A stretch of 64,000 nucleotides of DNA from positions 9,335,001 to 9,399,000 of the forward strand of contig CM055605.1 in assembly GCA_029379385.1 (NCBI GenBank), written 5' to 3'. The notes beneath the pieces were generated by a model, which ran no database searches, had not been told where the DNA came from, and saw nothing but the letters and a program-made list of their open reading frames with translations. Of this stretch, positions 12,775 through 24,171 are shown piece after piece (the first letter of the stretch is position 1; each line of letters starts with the position of its first letter). The position numbers and the translations under genes were made by a program. This DNA comes from Quillaja saponaria. Taxonomy: Eukaryota > Streptophyta > Magnoliopsida > Fabales > Quillajaceae.

Positions 12775-13165
12775 ACCTCTCTTCCATATATTCCTGTTGA
12801 ATGCATATAAAATAATACAGACTAAAACATATCCAACAACATGGGAATCCCTATATCTTCTTTCTGAATTACAAGTCTAAAGGAGTACGAAGATACCACA
12901 GAACTCAAAATTGGCATGAAAGCACCTGGAAACAGAATAATTAAGGTAATTAAATAAATACGAGGCCTTTGCAATTGTCAGACCATGAGCAAAACAAAGG
13001 CCTAAGTTCCAGTAATGAATGGCAAAAAGGAGTTTCTTGAGTAATGAGAAAGGACTTGGGTGTTCACAGGGTCTTCAGCTACAAGCTTTTGCTTTGCATT
13101 TCTTTTTCCATCCAGAGGTTCACAGGATGGTGGTTGTCCATTAAAGAAAGTAATCAAGGATTATT
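12775..13165. repeat. Duplicated block 3' of CNL copy 3
   Basis: Partner of 5745-6075, with the same order of matching words and only small indels. It lies about 1.9 kb from the 3' flank of CNL copy 3, the same arrangement as around copy 2. Confidence 0.75.
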
Positions 13166-15000
13166 AGGCAGCCAACTTTTGCTCTCTCTATAAATATGAA
13201 TATGTTCAGTGCAGACACTATATTTAACTATTAATAACAGGCATTGACAAATTTGAGCACAAGATGATCTTCATATTGACATATTTCATAACGATCAAAG
13301 AAAAAAAATGTTGGAATCAGGACTACAAAGGAATGGCAACAGTGACACCCTTCACGAAGTGTTCAATAACTTCCTTTCTGAAGATATGAAAAGTAAAAGT
13401 AGACCAGCAAATGTAAGATTGTAAATTGAATAAGCTCATTGTCTCTTCTGGTAAGACTAAAAAAGGTTAGCAGCCTTCAGCATGAACATAGTTTGAAAAC
13501 AAACACTTCGATCAGCAAATGTGACCACCATGAGACACTACCGAAACATTTGTATTGCAGAATAGTTTAATCTCCCTCATCAAAAGAAGCCAGACCGCTC
13601 CATTTTCATGTCTTTACAGTTAGCATCAACATGCTGATGATTTTATTCTTCAGCTCACTGAACAGCTGCAAGTAACCACACTTTATTGCAGTTATACTCT
13701 GACAAGACAGCTTGAACATGTTTACTGTTTGATTCCATACGGAATTTGAAAATTTGAATAGCCTTCTTGGGTAAACATAGAAATGAAGATTGAGCCTTTG
13801 TTGAGAAATTGACCAATAAATTCATTGAAAGAAGACAAGTTTTAACATCAGGGAAAATACATGCATTAGCTGTAAGTTAGAAACTAATATTCTTTAAAAT
13901 GCAGGCTTTTGTGAACCACATACCTACATTCAGTATTTGAATGGCAGTCAACAAAGTAAAAGTTATCAAAAGTTACTCTAAAATCCAACTTTTAGCAATC
14001 TACAATTGGTGTGATTTTCTTAATGTAAAAAATGATGCAGGTACCAATCATTGGGATTTGAGTGCATATGACAAGAAGTAGAAACTAAATATGTAGGGAA
14101 ATGCCAAGGCATGTACTCAAGCATATGTCTGTGGTTATGATAGGGAGGGGAAATTAGAAATCATAACCTAGAATTACCAATAAAAAGATACTATTCAAAT
14201 ACAGTTAATGAAGCCTTCACTTTAACACAATATATGAGAAAAATAGAGATATCTGATTCTAGTCATTCTGTCATTGGTTTCTGCCACTTATGGGACTTCT
14301 AACAGAAAAACTGAAAGCAACCACTCAAAAGAACCAGCAAGCACTTCAGCTGACAGAAATTATGTCAATAAACTGAACTTCTTATTCCTGAAGAAGAAAA
14401 CTATTAACTGAAGATTCACTTGTTTTTGATACAGCATTGATGTGTATTCTCAATTAACATGCCAAAGATATTATCATTTTCATTAACTTGCAAAGATAAT
14501 TTGGATTTGGATCCTCTCATTTTCGCTAGGAACATGAGAGTGTCCTATCAGAGAGAGAAAGACACGTTTTTTTCTCTCTCCGACATCTTTTATTTTTATT
14601 TTTTTCCCCCTTCTAAAACATGTTGGAGATGTGCTTTTTTTGTCTCCATAGTTTTTTTTTTCCCCAACTTATATAGGACCTGGGACAGTACTTATAATTT
14701 TATTAATTTCAAAGAAAAGGCCAGAGTATATTCTAAGCCAATGCATAAACGAAAGCAAACTTAAGAGAAGCAGTTAGAAATTCATGAGCATGCATCTGAC
14801 GCAAATAGAACCACTACATGTTAACGTTTACAGGGATCAGAAGCCACAGTTTTACCTATACAAACGGACATTATTACAAACTAAACGTATCATTCATCCT
14901 TTATATAGTAAAATGTAAATCTGTTCGAGAAGGACAATTTCAAAAGTGAAAATCTAAACCAACAACATGGGATACCTGGACCTAGAAATTCTATCTCGTA
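13166..15000. other. Intergenic DNA, no gene seen
   Basis: No recognisable coding sequence on either strand. The 101-codon plus-strand ORF at 14459-14764 is low-complexity (Phe- and pyrimidine-rich) and is not supported as a gene. Confidence 0.4.
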
Positions 15001-15558
15001 TTTATTCTTTATTTCCTTGTTCCAAAGGAAGACAAAGTTAAAAGCATAAGAGCAGAATATGGTAGCCAATCTCCTAAGCTAGCTGTATGGGAAGAAAGTG
15101 GGAAACTGGTAATTTCAGTGTAAAGAGACTTCATGTAACTAATAGTAAGAATATAGAACTTAGCTTGAAACTTCTTCAGAAGTTTGGCATCAAAATTTGC
15201 AAACAACGTGTAAATTAGGAAAACTGACAACATGAACTTCCAAAGGCTCACAGCATATTGAAGAAGTGTCTTTTCACTTTACCTGTAAAATCTGAAAGAT
15301 CCTTGCTTTAATTAGTCAGTTGATCACCCCTGCATGACCATACCTATATGGTAACAGCCTCAACCACCCAAAGCAACGTTCTGCAAAGATAAAATAAGTA
15401 CGGAGTTTATCAATGGAAAAGCAATATAGTTCAGAAAGAAGTTTAGGTGCATCAACCTTAACAAATTGAAAGGGAAATAAGTTGATAATTTTAGACAAAG
15501 AGATGACAATGTTACCTCAAGAAAATCCAGAAAATCATCTCAGTGTACCACCTCTAGC
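15001..15558 (-). other. 3' flank of CNL copy 3
   Basis: Non-coding DNA immediately 3' of the CNL stop. The part at 15010-15120 matches 2805-2905 and 8165-8275, which flank the two other copies. It is probably 3' untranslated or intron sequence of the ancestral gene. Confidence 0.55.
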
Positions 15559-18500
15559 TCATGTGATTATCTCAGCATCAATCTGTACAATGGCCAAGTG
15601 GGCAATCTTATGCCAGTCTTCTCCTTTTTCTTTTTGGCATCGTTGTTTAAGCAGTGGACTATCACCCCTAATGTCCAGAATTGACAAGGATCTGGGAAGA
15701 CCTTCCTCTGGCAAACACTGGAGGCTGGGGCAGTCACAGATAAACAATCTTACAAGAGAAGTGAGGTCTAGAAGACCCACATACAGAACTGATTTCAAAT
15801 TTGAACATCCACGAATTGTAAGATTATAGAGATTAGTGGGCAGCAAACCTTCCTCTGGAAAAAACTCTACATACTCATCACTAAAAGAAAATCGTTTCAG
15901 AGAATTGAGTCTGTGCAAATCCCACCCTTTCCTACTGGCAATGAGTTTTGGACAATAAAATATTTCCAGTTTGTTTAAATTTGAGGGCAAACTCCCTTCA
16001 GGAAATGATTCCAATAGAGGACAATGTTGCAGCAATAATTCTCGTAAAGATGGAAGTAGGATGTGCATTTTTTCAGGCAGTGACTTCAAATTCTCCAAAT
16101 GCGCAATCACTAAAATTTCAAGTTTTGGAGCTGATAATCCTCCTTTGGGAAAGGAAATAAATTTAGGACAGTTCCAGATTTCTAACTTGGTAAGAGAAGT
16201 GAGAAAACTTTCCTGTCTTCCAAACCCGAAAGGGTTCCAAGATTTTTACTGTCCACCAAAGTGAGATTCTGAAGCTTGGGGAAGAATCCCAGAGAGAAGG
16301 AAGAGGGAGAATTGCAGCTGACTTCTACCTGGAGCCATCCAAGGGAAGCGTAGTAATGGCACATGGGCAATTCCACATTCTGGCAATTTTGGATGTGCAA
16401 CCTTTCTATTTTGGGATTGTTGAGCAGAATTTTTCTAAGCAAGCAATCTGGGGTGCCGCTTCCTCCTAATTTGAAGTATGTCAACGTCGATGGCAGATGA
16501 TTCAACTGCAATTTTCCACAGTTGTTTAAGACTAGTTTTGTTAAACAAGGACTGTGCTTTGGTATTTCCCATTTTAGCTTGGGACAGTTCCTTATATAAA
16601 GCTTTTGAAGACACGGAAAAGTTCCTCCTTTATCTCATCTCACGTTCAGAACAATACCATTCTTCCCATGACAACATATCCTCAAACTTCAAAACTTCAA
16701 GTGATGGAAATGGTGGAACAATTGACTTGAAGCCATTACAATGAAACTCAGAACCAATCACTACAACCCCATCAAACCCTGAAATTGAAAGTTCCTTTAG
16801 AGAGGGTAACTTCCCAAGTGGCGGCAGGGAGAAACAGTATTTACAATTTTTCAGCTTCAAAGGTACTACATTGGACAGTGAACTACCTCCAAACCAATCT
16901 GGGAATCTTGTTCCACCATAGCACCTGATAGCTAGCTTTTTTATGAGGTTGGAGCCTTTCCAATACATCTCTTTTATTTTGTGAGTCTTCATTTTCTTCA
17001 TTCCATTCCAACTCTAACGCTTCCAAATACTTCTTTTCTTTCAAATTAGCCTCTACAGCATCCATGGGAAAACTTACATTCTGGAGCTCTAAAATTTTAA
17101 GTGCTCCACCAAGATTATTGAGTTGGCCCAATTGTTTGATGTTGGATCCACTACATCTGCCCACATGAAAAGATGTTAACTTTTGAAGATTTTTAAACTT
17201 GCCCAAGTTCATTGGCGTTTGCTTTATTGTAGTTTCAAGAAAAACAAGGTGACACAGATTAATGAGTCTGGGCATGTTTGAGGGCCACTCTTCAAAATCT
17301 TTACAACCATTCAACTTCAGTGTCTGTAAGTTATAAAGCAGACATGTTGAATCAGGTAATCTTTTGATTCCAGTCCAAGAGAGATCCATATAGCGTAAGT
17401 GTACAAGATTGCCTATAGAGTCAGGCAATTCCAAGATTTTATAGTAGCCAGATAGAGATAGCACCCTTAAGCACTTAAGTGTGGACAGTAGCTCATGGAT
17501 CATCCTGCTAGGTATCCAACAAAGTCTGTTTTCCTGGTATGGACTTAAAGGCAGAAATGTGCGTAAACTACTAGCATTGTGCAGAGTCACAAACCTATTA
17601 GAGGCTTCTTGTCTAATTCTTACACATGAGAAATGACGAGTTCTTTTAATATCCGGTGCTTTATCTTCCTCCAGCCTGAAACAAAATTCTCCAGATACAA
17701 ATTTTGCCAAATCATAAATCATTGAGAAGGTCATGCATGACAAAACGTGTTCCATTGACATTTGATCTCTGGAAGAATGACCTCAATACAAGATCATTGA
17801 AGCTCTCATCTCCTACATCTTCTATTCTCTTATTATTATGGGAGTGCGGCAAAAAGTTTTCAGCCATCCACAATTGAATTAAATCATCCTTGTCAAATTC
17901 ATAATCTTTAGGAAATATGGAACAGTAAGAAAAGCATCTCTTAAGATGAGAGGGAAGGAAATGGTAGCTCAATCTTAGAGCTGGTATAATGTTGCTCTCT
18001 TCATCTGGCATATCCCACATGTCACTTTTTAATAGCTTATCCCAATCATCTGGAGATAATTTTGTGTATAAGAGACTGCCAAGTGTTTTTAATGCTAAAG
18101 GCAATCCATTGCACTTTTTGATGATCTTCCTTCCAATTGGTTCAAGGGTTGGATCTGCATATGCAACTCCCTTTTGAAATGCATGTTTAGAAAATAACGT
18201 CCAACAATCTTCTTCAGATAATTGCTTTAGATGATGAATATGCACAACTGCATGGCTGATGCAGCTTTTTCGCTGCGCGTGGTTACAAGGATCTTGCTTT
18301 CTAGAGCTCCGTAGTTCAAAGGAGCCTGCAAGACCGACCAGTTGGAATGATTTTCGTTCCAAACATCATCAAAAACAAGAAGGAATTTCCTACCCATCAA
18401 TCTCTCCTTCAGTTAAAGTTGAAGCATATTGAGGTCCCTAGTATCATCATTTGACAAAGTGATTGTTTCAAGAATAGCTCTTGTTACCCTAATAACATCA

Positions 18501-19217
18501 AATTCTACCGAAACACAGATCCATGCTTTGAGGTCAAAATGATTTTTCATCCTCTGATCATTGTATACAAGCTGGGCTAGAGCAGTCTTGCCTAAACCTC
18601 CCATGCCCACTATAGTAAAGACAGATGCCTTATTGTCACTCTCATCTTCAGATAGAAATAACTTGATTATAGCTTCTTTCTCATCATCTCTACCATATAT
18701 GCTAAAACCATCTACCAAAGATGATGTTGGCAATCGTTGTGAAAATTGCCTTACAACTCCTGCAGAAAAAACCACTTCCTTTTCTCAGTCCTAGTAAATC
18801 CACCTCCTTTGCTAAGAACTCTAGATTATCAAGGACTTCTTTTACCCTTGAGCTAATATGCCTTTCAAATGGATTAACAGAAACAGTGGTGAAGAAGTTA
18901 CGTACTTTGCTTGTATTGGTCTGGAATTCAGCTTCTAACTTACATCTGGATACTTCGGTTTCAATCTCATCCAATAAATCCTCTGCCTCATAAACAGTAT
19001 CTTTTACCTCATCAAGCCAAGCTTTAACATTCGGATTCTCGATTTGCTTCTTCTCTGCATCATCAAGCACAACATTGATAGTTAACAGCTTAATTTTCAA
19101 CTTTTTCAGCAACTCATCCTTGAGTTTTCCTCCACGAAAGAAGGACACTATCTGGGGAGAAGTCAACCTATCAAAGGCCACTTCAAGGAAGGCAGAAAGA
19201 ACCAATTCTCCAGCCAT
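15559..19217 (-). pseudogene. CNL copy 3: full-length RPP13-like CC-NB-LRR, disrupted
   Basis: Intracellular immune receptor of the CC-NB-LRR class, normally an effector sensor with an ATP/ADP switch. The start at 19217 (MAGELVLSAF) is chosen because CNL proteins of this type begin this way; an upstream in-frame Met is less likely. In order: coiled coil with 'YEAEDLLDEIETE' (about 76-88); P-loop 'GMGGLGKT' (about 203-210); kinase-2 'FLLVFDDVW'; RNBS-B 'SKILVTTRS'; 'GLPLALKTLG'; RNBS-D 'CFSYCSIFPKDYEF'; MHD 'FVMHDLL'; LRRs; and the family C-terminus 'QKEKGEDWHKIAHLAIVQI'. The frame is broken at 18766-18771 (T run), 18413-18415 (stop TAA), about 18250, 17709-17722 (7-bp duplication), 16937-16942 (A run), about 16640 and about 16225. 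All domains remain recognisable, so inactivation is recent or partly an assembly artefact. Confidence 0.88.
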
Positions 19218-20152
19218 GGTAGTCTTTTCTGATGAAAAAGGAGTTGAGCAGATAGAAATAACTGCAGACAAATGCAATTCTGTGATAGCCAATGCACTAT
19301 TGTCAAATTACAAGGAAGCAATATTATTTGAATAATGTGTGGTGGATATAAAATAAGTGCTATTTTATTCTTTGATTGGGTGCAGGACCTATTAGTCTAT
19401 TCATTATAGTGACAACAATTCATTAACTAGGCAACTTTCTGAGTTGCTATAACAGCACAATAAATGAAAAGTGGCAACATAATTTTGCTGATCAATTTTC
19501 TATATTCAAATGAAAATGTTAATGGAAAGATAAAATTTTCTAGGTATAATATAGTCATAGAAGTAAAGAATGCAATAGAAAACAACTAAGAAATAGCACA
19601 TTTAAAACAAAGCAAAATCCATTAACACTATTAGTATGTAGAAACTAGTGGTAATAATTGGTAATGACAAATTATTATATATCATATTATGAAAGAAAAG
19701 TTTTATTCACTTGAACCAGAGTCATTAAGAAGATGCATATACTTATTCTATTTGCTTAGCTGATGATTATTCTTATACTTTTTAGTTTAACTTGCAATTT
19801 TCATGCTGGTTCACTTCTAATCCATGTTAATGTCGGTCATACCATAATAAACTAGCACGAGTAAAAATTCCAAGGTAATTGATGCAGCAAATAAGCAAAT
19901 GAACATTAACATGCATGTATGATAAGTTAATGCTATGCTTGTGAGAGTGAATTCTAGAAAAATACCCTGAAAGAATTTTCTACAAATTGCTTAGTGATCA
20001 TTTATAATATGCACTTACTAAAAGAAACATGATATCCATATAAAAGAAAAAACACAAAGTGAGATAATTAATGATGCAAAGTCTTAATGGAGAAAAACAA
20101 CCAAGAAAGGCCATTCAAAATATCAGCCAGTACTCATTCTTTTACGTTGGAA
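19218..20152. other. CNL upstream region / intergenic spacer
   Basis: No gene. It holds the putative promoter of the minus-strand CNL and the distal upstream region of BTF3. I see no clear TATA or other element for the CNL. Confidence 0.4.
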
Positions 20153-20176
20153 GGCCCAAAATGGAGAAGAGGCCCA
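20153..20176 (+). promoter_or_regulatory. Paired site II (GGCCCA) elements upstream of BTF3
   Basis: GGCCCA occurs at 20153-20158 and 20171-20176 (reverse complement TGGGCC). Site II elements are common upstream of plant genes for ribosomal and translation-associated proteins. They lie about 150 bases before the likely TATA box. Confidence 0.55.
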
Positions 20177-20283
20177 TATGTCCAGATTATTATTTTATAT
20201 CGGGTCGGGTTAATTTCCATCGAGACACCGATTACTGTGTAGGGTTTTAAATAGATGAAAAAAATGAAAAATAAAAACAAAAA

Positions 20284-20313
20284 TTAGGGTTTTTGCGGGT
20301 CACAATATAAAAA
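20284..20313 (+). promoter_or_regulatory. Telo-box and TATA box of BTF3
   Basis: TTAGGGTTT at 20284-20292 is the inverted telo-box (AAACCCTAA) found with site II elements in plant translation genes. TATAAAAA follows at 20306-20313. Transcription probably starts about 30 bases downstream. Confidence 0.6.
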
Positions 20314-21568
20314 CGTTCCCTTATCCAACCCGCATCATTCATCTTCAGGATTTAGGTATTCTCAGTTCTCACTTCTGCGAAGTGAGGTTTGGAAAAAGAA
20401 AGGAAAAGATATAAAACAAAGAAGAAAGGTATACTTCTGCTCTTTGCTTCTTTTCTCTTGCAGTGTTCTGGTTGAGCTGTTTTCATGTTATGGTTCGAAT
20501 CTCTCTTTTTTAGTTCTACTTCATTTTTATTTTTTTTTTCAAATTTAATTTACAGGTTGTTGATGGTTGTGTATTTGGTTGCTCTATCTTTACGATTTTG
20601 TTACATATTTTGATTTTTTTTTTTCCTGTTCTGATGGAGTATTTGATTGCCCGGTCTCTTTGATTTTACTTTCCTTTTTAAAGGTATGCTTTTATTTCTT
20701 TTGGGTATTTGAAAATGATTGAATGGGGCTTGTATAAATTCTATTATTGGGGTGTTATCTTTCCCTGCAAAATTAGCTTAATCTAAGCTGAGATTTTAGA
20801 TTAAGCTTTATTGGACCTAGCATTTCTTTGGCTGGTGAAAATTATTGTGACATAATTAGAAAAATCTCTTTTGGAAGAGACAATTATTCAAATCTTTTAT
20901 TTAACTATTTTGAATACTTGTTGCAAGAACTTTTGCGCATTATGCTGTTTTTTTATTTTACAATTGTATTCTTTCAAAGATATCTAAAATGCCTCTAAGG
21001 ATGGCTAAAAAATACTTTCGTTCTTCCGAGTTTATCCATGCGGAATCTATTTGGAGACCTGAACTGAAGAGGCTATTTGAGATATCTTTTTTGTTTTCCA
21101 TTTTGTATAGTTTGGAGGGTCCTGGCTTTAAGTTGAAGAGAATATATTATCAATATGGGTATATCATTTATAATCTAATTTTGAATATTTTTTACTCTTA
21201 TTGGCACTATGACTGTAACGTCATGTGATAACCTAGCCAAAAGAATCTAAACCTGAACTTTTCTTGCTGGGTTTGAGATGATATTCTGTGTGCAATTGGA
21301 TTAGTGTACTAATTATGCATTGTAGTTCGTTTGCTTAACTCACCTGTTTGGATTATGTGGGGGTGTTAAATTATGTGTTTGCTTGCCGATTATTATTTTG
21401 TTTACATTTCTACGTTTTAACCATCACCCTGTGAGCTGGAGTAATTGTTCCTTCTGTTTATTGGATTTTCTCTTTTCCGTTATTGTTGTCATCTTTCAGT
21501 TATTTCTAGCTTCCAACTCTTAAGTTTCTTGTAGCTATAACTTTATTTTTCTTTGTTTCCTGACACAG

Positions 21569-23279
21569 ATGAATCGGGAAAAGCTAATGAAAATGGCTGG
21601 CTCTGTCCGCACTGGCGGGAAGGGCACAGTGAGAAGGTGTATTCATCTATCTTTATTTCGAAATATTGCCTTTGACACTCTTCAGAGTAGATAATGATGT
21701 CAAAGCTTGATAAGCTTTATATGAAGATATTGTGTTGGATGAGTTGTTCAAAGAAGAGATTATCTGATGTGAGATGCTTCCCTTGTGTCATATGTTCCTT
21801 GATAAGTTGTAGTCATTTATTAAGATTGCATGACTGTATATATTAAATTGTTGTTACTGTCCAAGCAATAGATCATAGGGTTTGTTTTGGCGGGGCGGGG
21901 CGGGGGGGCGGGGCGGGGGGGGGGGTGAGTTTAGAGTTGGCTTTGGTCTTCGTTGAAATGCAAGGTATCATGGGGTTGTTTTCTCAGTATGTTGTTGTGA
22001 TGGTGGTGGGAACCTGAGTTTAAAGGATAATCTTGCCTGTTGAGGACAAATATGATTATGGAACTTCCAGAAACCAAGGAGCTTGAACAAATTCTTAATG
22101 TTTGATAAATATATAATGAGTAGTGTTGCTGATTAGATGCAATGTTTATGCCTGACTATATCTCAAATCTTTTACAGAAAGAAGAAGGCTGTTCACAAGA
22201 CAACCACCACAGATGACAAAAGGCTTCAGAGCACCCTAAAGAGAATTGGGGTGAATGCTATCCCAGCAATCGAGGAGGTCAACATTTTCAGGGATGATGT
22301 AGTTATCCAGTTTCTAAACCCCAAAGGTGATGTTATTTTGATAGTATTTGGAGGATGAGTCTCTTTAGAACTGTAGGGTTACTGATAATTTATGTTCGTA
22401 CTGTTTTCAGTTCAAGCTTCAATTGCTGCAAATACTTGGGTTGTTAGTGGTTCCCCTCAAACAAAGAGTAAGCTTCTGCTCTTTTAATCTAATAATATTC
22501 AGACTTCATACAAAACACTTATTTTAGTATTACTTCACATTAAACAATGTTTTAGTGAGTAATTGCTGAAAGTTTTGTGCACTCCTATTAAATGACACTT
22601 TTATACACCAGATTTGAGGCTTCTTACATCTTTAAGCAATTGTTATTGTCTTTGGGCCCGCAATTTCGTGCATCAAAATTGTCAATCGTTTTGTATCTTG
22701 GATTATGATTATATTGCCAATTTGAACTGTGGTTTGTTTTGGCCAATTAAACTCTTTTTTTTTGGGAATTCATGTTTCATAGAAGAGAACTTTGCCGTGG
22801 ACAAGAATGAATGGAGGAAAATACTTTATGTGTACAATAGCCAACCTCAATAATTTGGGATTAAGGGTTATGTTTAATAGAAATTTTGCCACTAAGGACT
22901 ATCACTTGAGATTTGTCTGTAATATGCCATTTCATTCAGCTTTAAGCTAGATCTTCATGAAATTTAACATATGCTTTCATCATTGCAGAATTGCAGGATA
23001 TACTTCCTAATATTATCCATCAATTGGGTATGTGTCAGAATGCCTTGTGTGATTGTTTACGGAATTATGTGATTTTTGGCTAATGACATTTGCAAAAAAT
23101 ATGCAGGACCTGATAACTTGGAAAACCTGAAAAAGCTTGCAGAACAATTCCAGAGGCAGACTCCTGATGCAGTTGCTGCTGATGCAACTGCGGTACAAGA
23201 AGAGGATGACGATGAGGTCCCTGATCTTGTTGCTGGAGAGACCTTTGAAACAGCAGCTGAGGAGACCAAGGCTTCTTAG
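21569..23279 (+). CDS. BTF3: Nascent polypeptide-associated complex subunit beta (BTF3)
   Basis: Beta subunit of the NAC heterodimer, which binds nascent chains at the ribosome exit tunnel in the cytosol; plant BTF3 can also act in the nucleus. Coding exons are 21569-21636, 22178-22326, 22411-22467, 22989-23027 and 23107-23279, giving 161 residues in one frame, the usual length for the family. A non-coding leader exon ends at about 20428 (AAG|GTATAC), and its intron ends directly before the ATG. Visible features: basic N-terminus '[20 protein letters not shown]' with the '[10 protein letters not shown]' ribosome-binding stretch; the NAC domain with '[20 protein letters not shown]' and '[19 protein letters not shown]'; and an acidic C-terminus '[18 protein letters not shown]'. 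All junctions are GT-AG. No defect is seen. Confidence 0.95.
21889..21927 (+). repeat. G-rich tract in BTF3 intron (G-quadruplex candidate)
   Basis: The sequence reads as runs of four to eleven G separated by single C residues. It lies within the intron 21637-22177 on the coding strand. At least four G-runs satisfy the G-quadruplex pattern in both DNA and pre-mRNA. Confidence 0.7.
22795..22880 (+). mobile_element. RTE-like LINE 3' tail relic in BTF3 intron
   Basis: It reads '[11 protein letters not shown]' followed by a stop and 'FGIKG'. This parallels the 'RCEWKKMIHIADPN*FGI' tail at 59257-59535 and the similar pieces at 37770 and 43480. It is the most decayed of the group and lies in intron 22468-22988. 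Confidence 0.4.
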
Positions 23280-24171
23280 AGTTTTACTGTGTCACTTATA
23301 TATTTCCTATGCTTTTTGAGATTTTTCTTGTTTCTCGATTTAATGTGTTGTCAATGCTCACTGTGATATACTCAAATTAGTTCAATACTCTAAATCCACT
23401 CTCCTTCATCTAACTTGAAAAGTATTGCTGCTAATTTGTATTAACATATGGAAATAGATTTTGGCAGTTACATTTACATTTAGTTAGTAGGTAATGTGCG
23501 TCTCTGCATTCAGTTAAAAAACTGCTCTCTGAATTTATTATATCAATTTTCTTCCTTCTCTGGTTTCCAGGATGTCTAAACAATTTTACCTTAAGAGGTG
23601 TCAGGATGGTATGTTTAATTGCTGAAGTCTTTGATTTGAGAAGATACCGTCTAAATTTCAGCCTCCATTTCATATTAGAACCTTTCACAGTCCAATTGAA
23701 ATTATGTTTGCGTCCAGCGATGTTGATCACCATAATGCTTCAATCTCATAAAACAGGAATCAGGGAAAATAAAAAATAAGCTAATGTTGAAACTTACGTA
23801 ATAATAATCAACTCAAATCAAATGATTAATTCAGAGTTTAGAGTACGATATTGGCCTTTCATGCTCCGTAAAATGCTAACAACCAGCCCTTGTTCATAGA
23901 TGGTCTTTCATTGTCTCGTTATGATTTGAGAATTTTTATGTCATTGTCTCATTATGCCTTGAGAATTTGTGTCATTTATAATTGTGGGTGCCCATACACC
24001 ATATGCAATTTCAGATGGGAATAACTATTCAACATGACAAAAAGTGGTAGAATAAAGCTTGATTCTTCAACAAATTGAGAAGAAGGATGTATTAACATTA
24101 TAAAACTCTATCATCTTGGAAAAATACAATATAGTGCGGATATCATATGATGGATCTAATCTCATTGAAAT
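23280..24171. other. BTF3 3' flank and intergenic DNA
   Basis: It contains the BTF3 3' untranslated region, probably ending within about 150 bases of the stop. No further gene is supported. The 100-codon minus ORF at 23431-23733 has no family signature. Confidence 0.4.

Noticed and set aside
14459..14764. 101-codon ORF
   Set aside because: Phe/Tyr-rich translation of a pyrimidine-rich tract, with no family signature and no neighbouring promoter.
20989..21228. 79-codon ORF within BTF3 intron 1
   Set aside because: It lies between the leader exon and the coding exon, is AT-rich with no family signature, and is best explained as intron.
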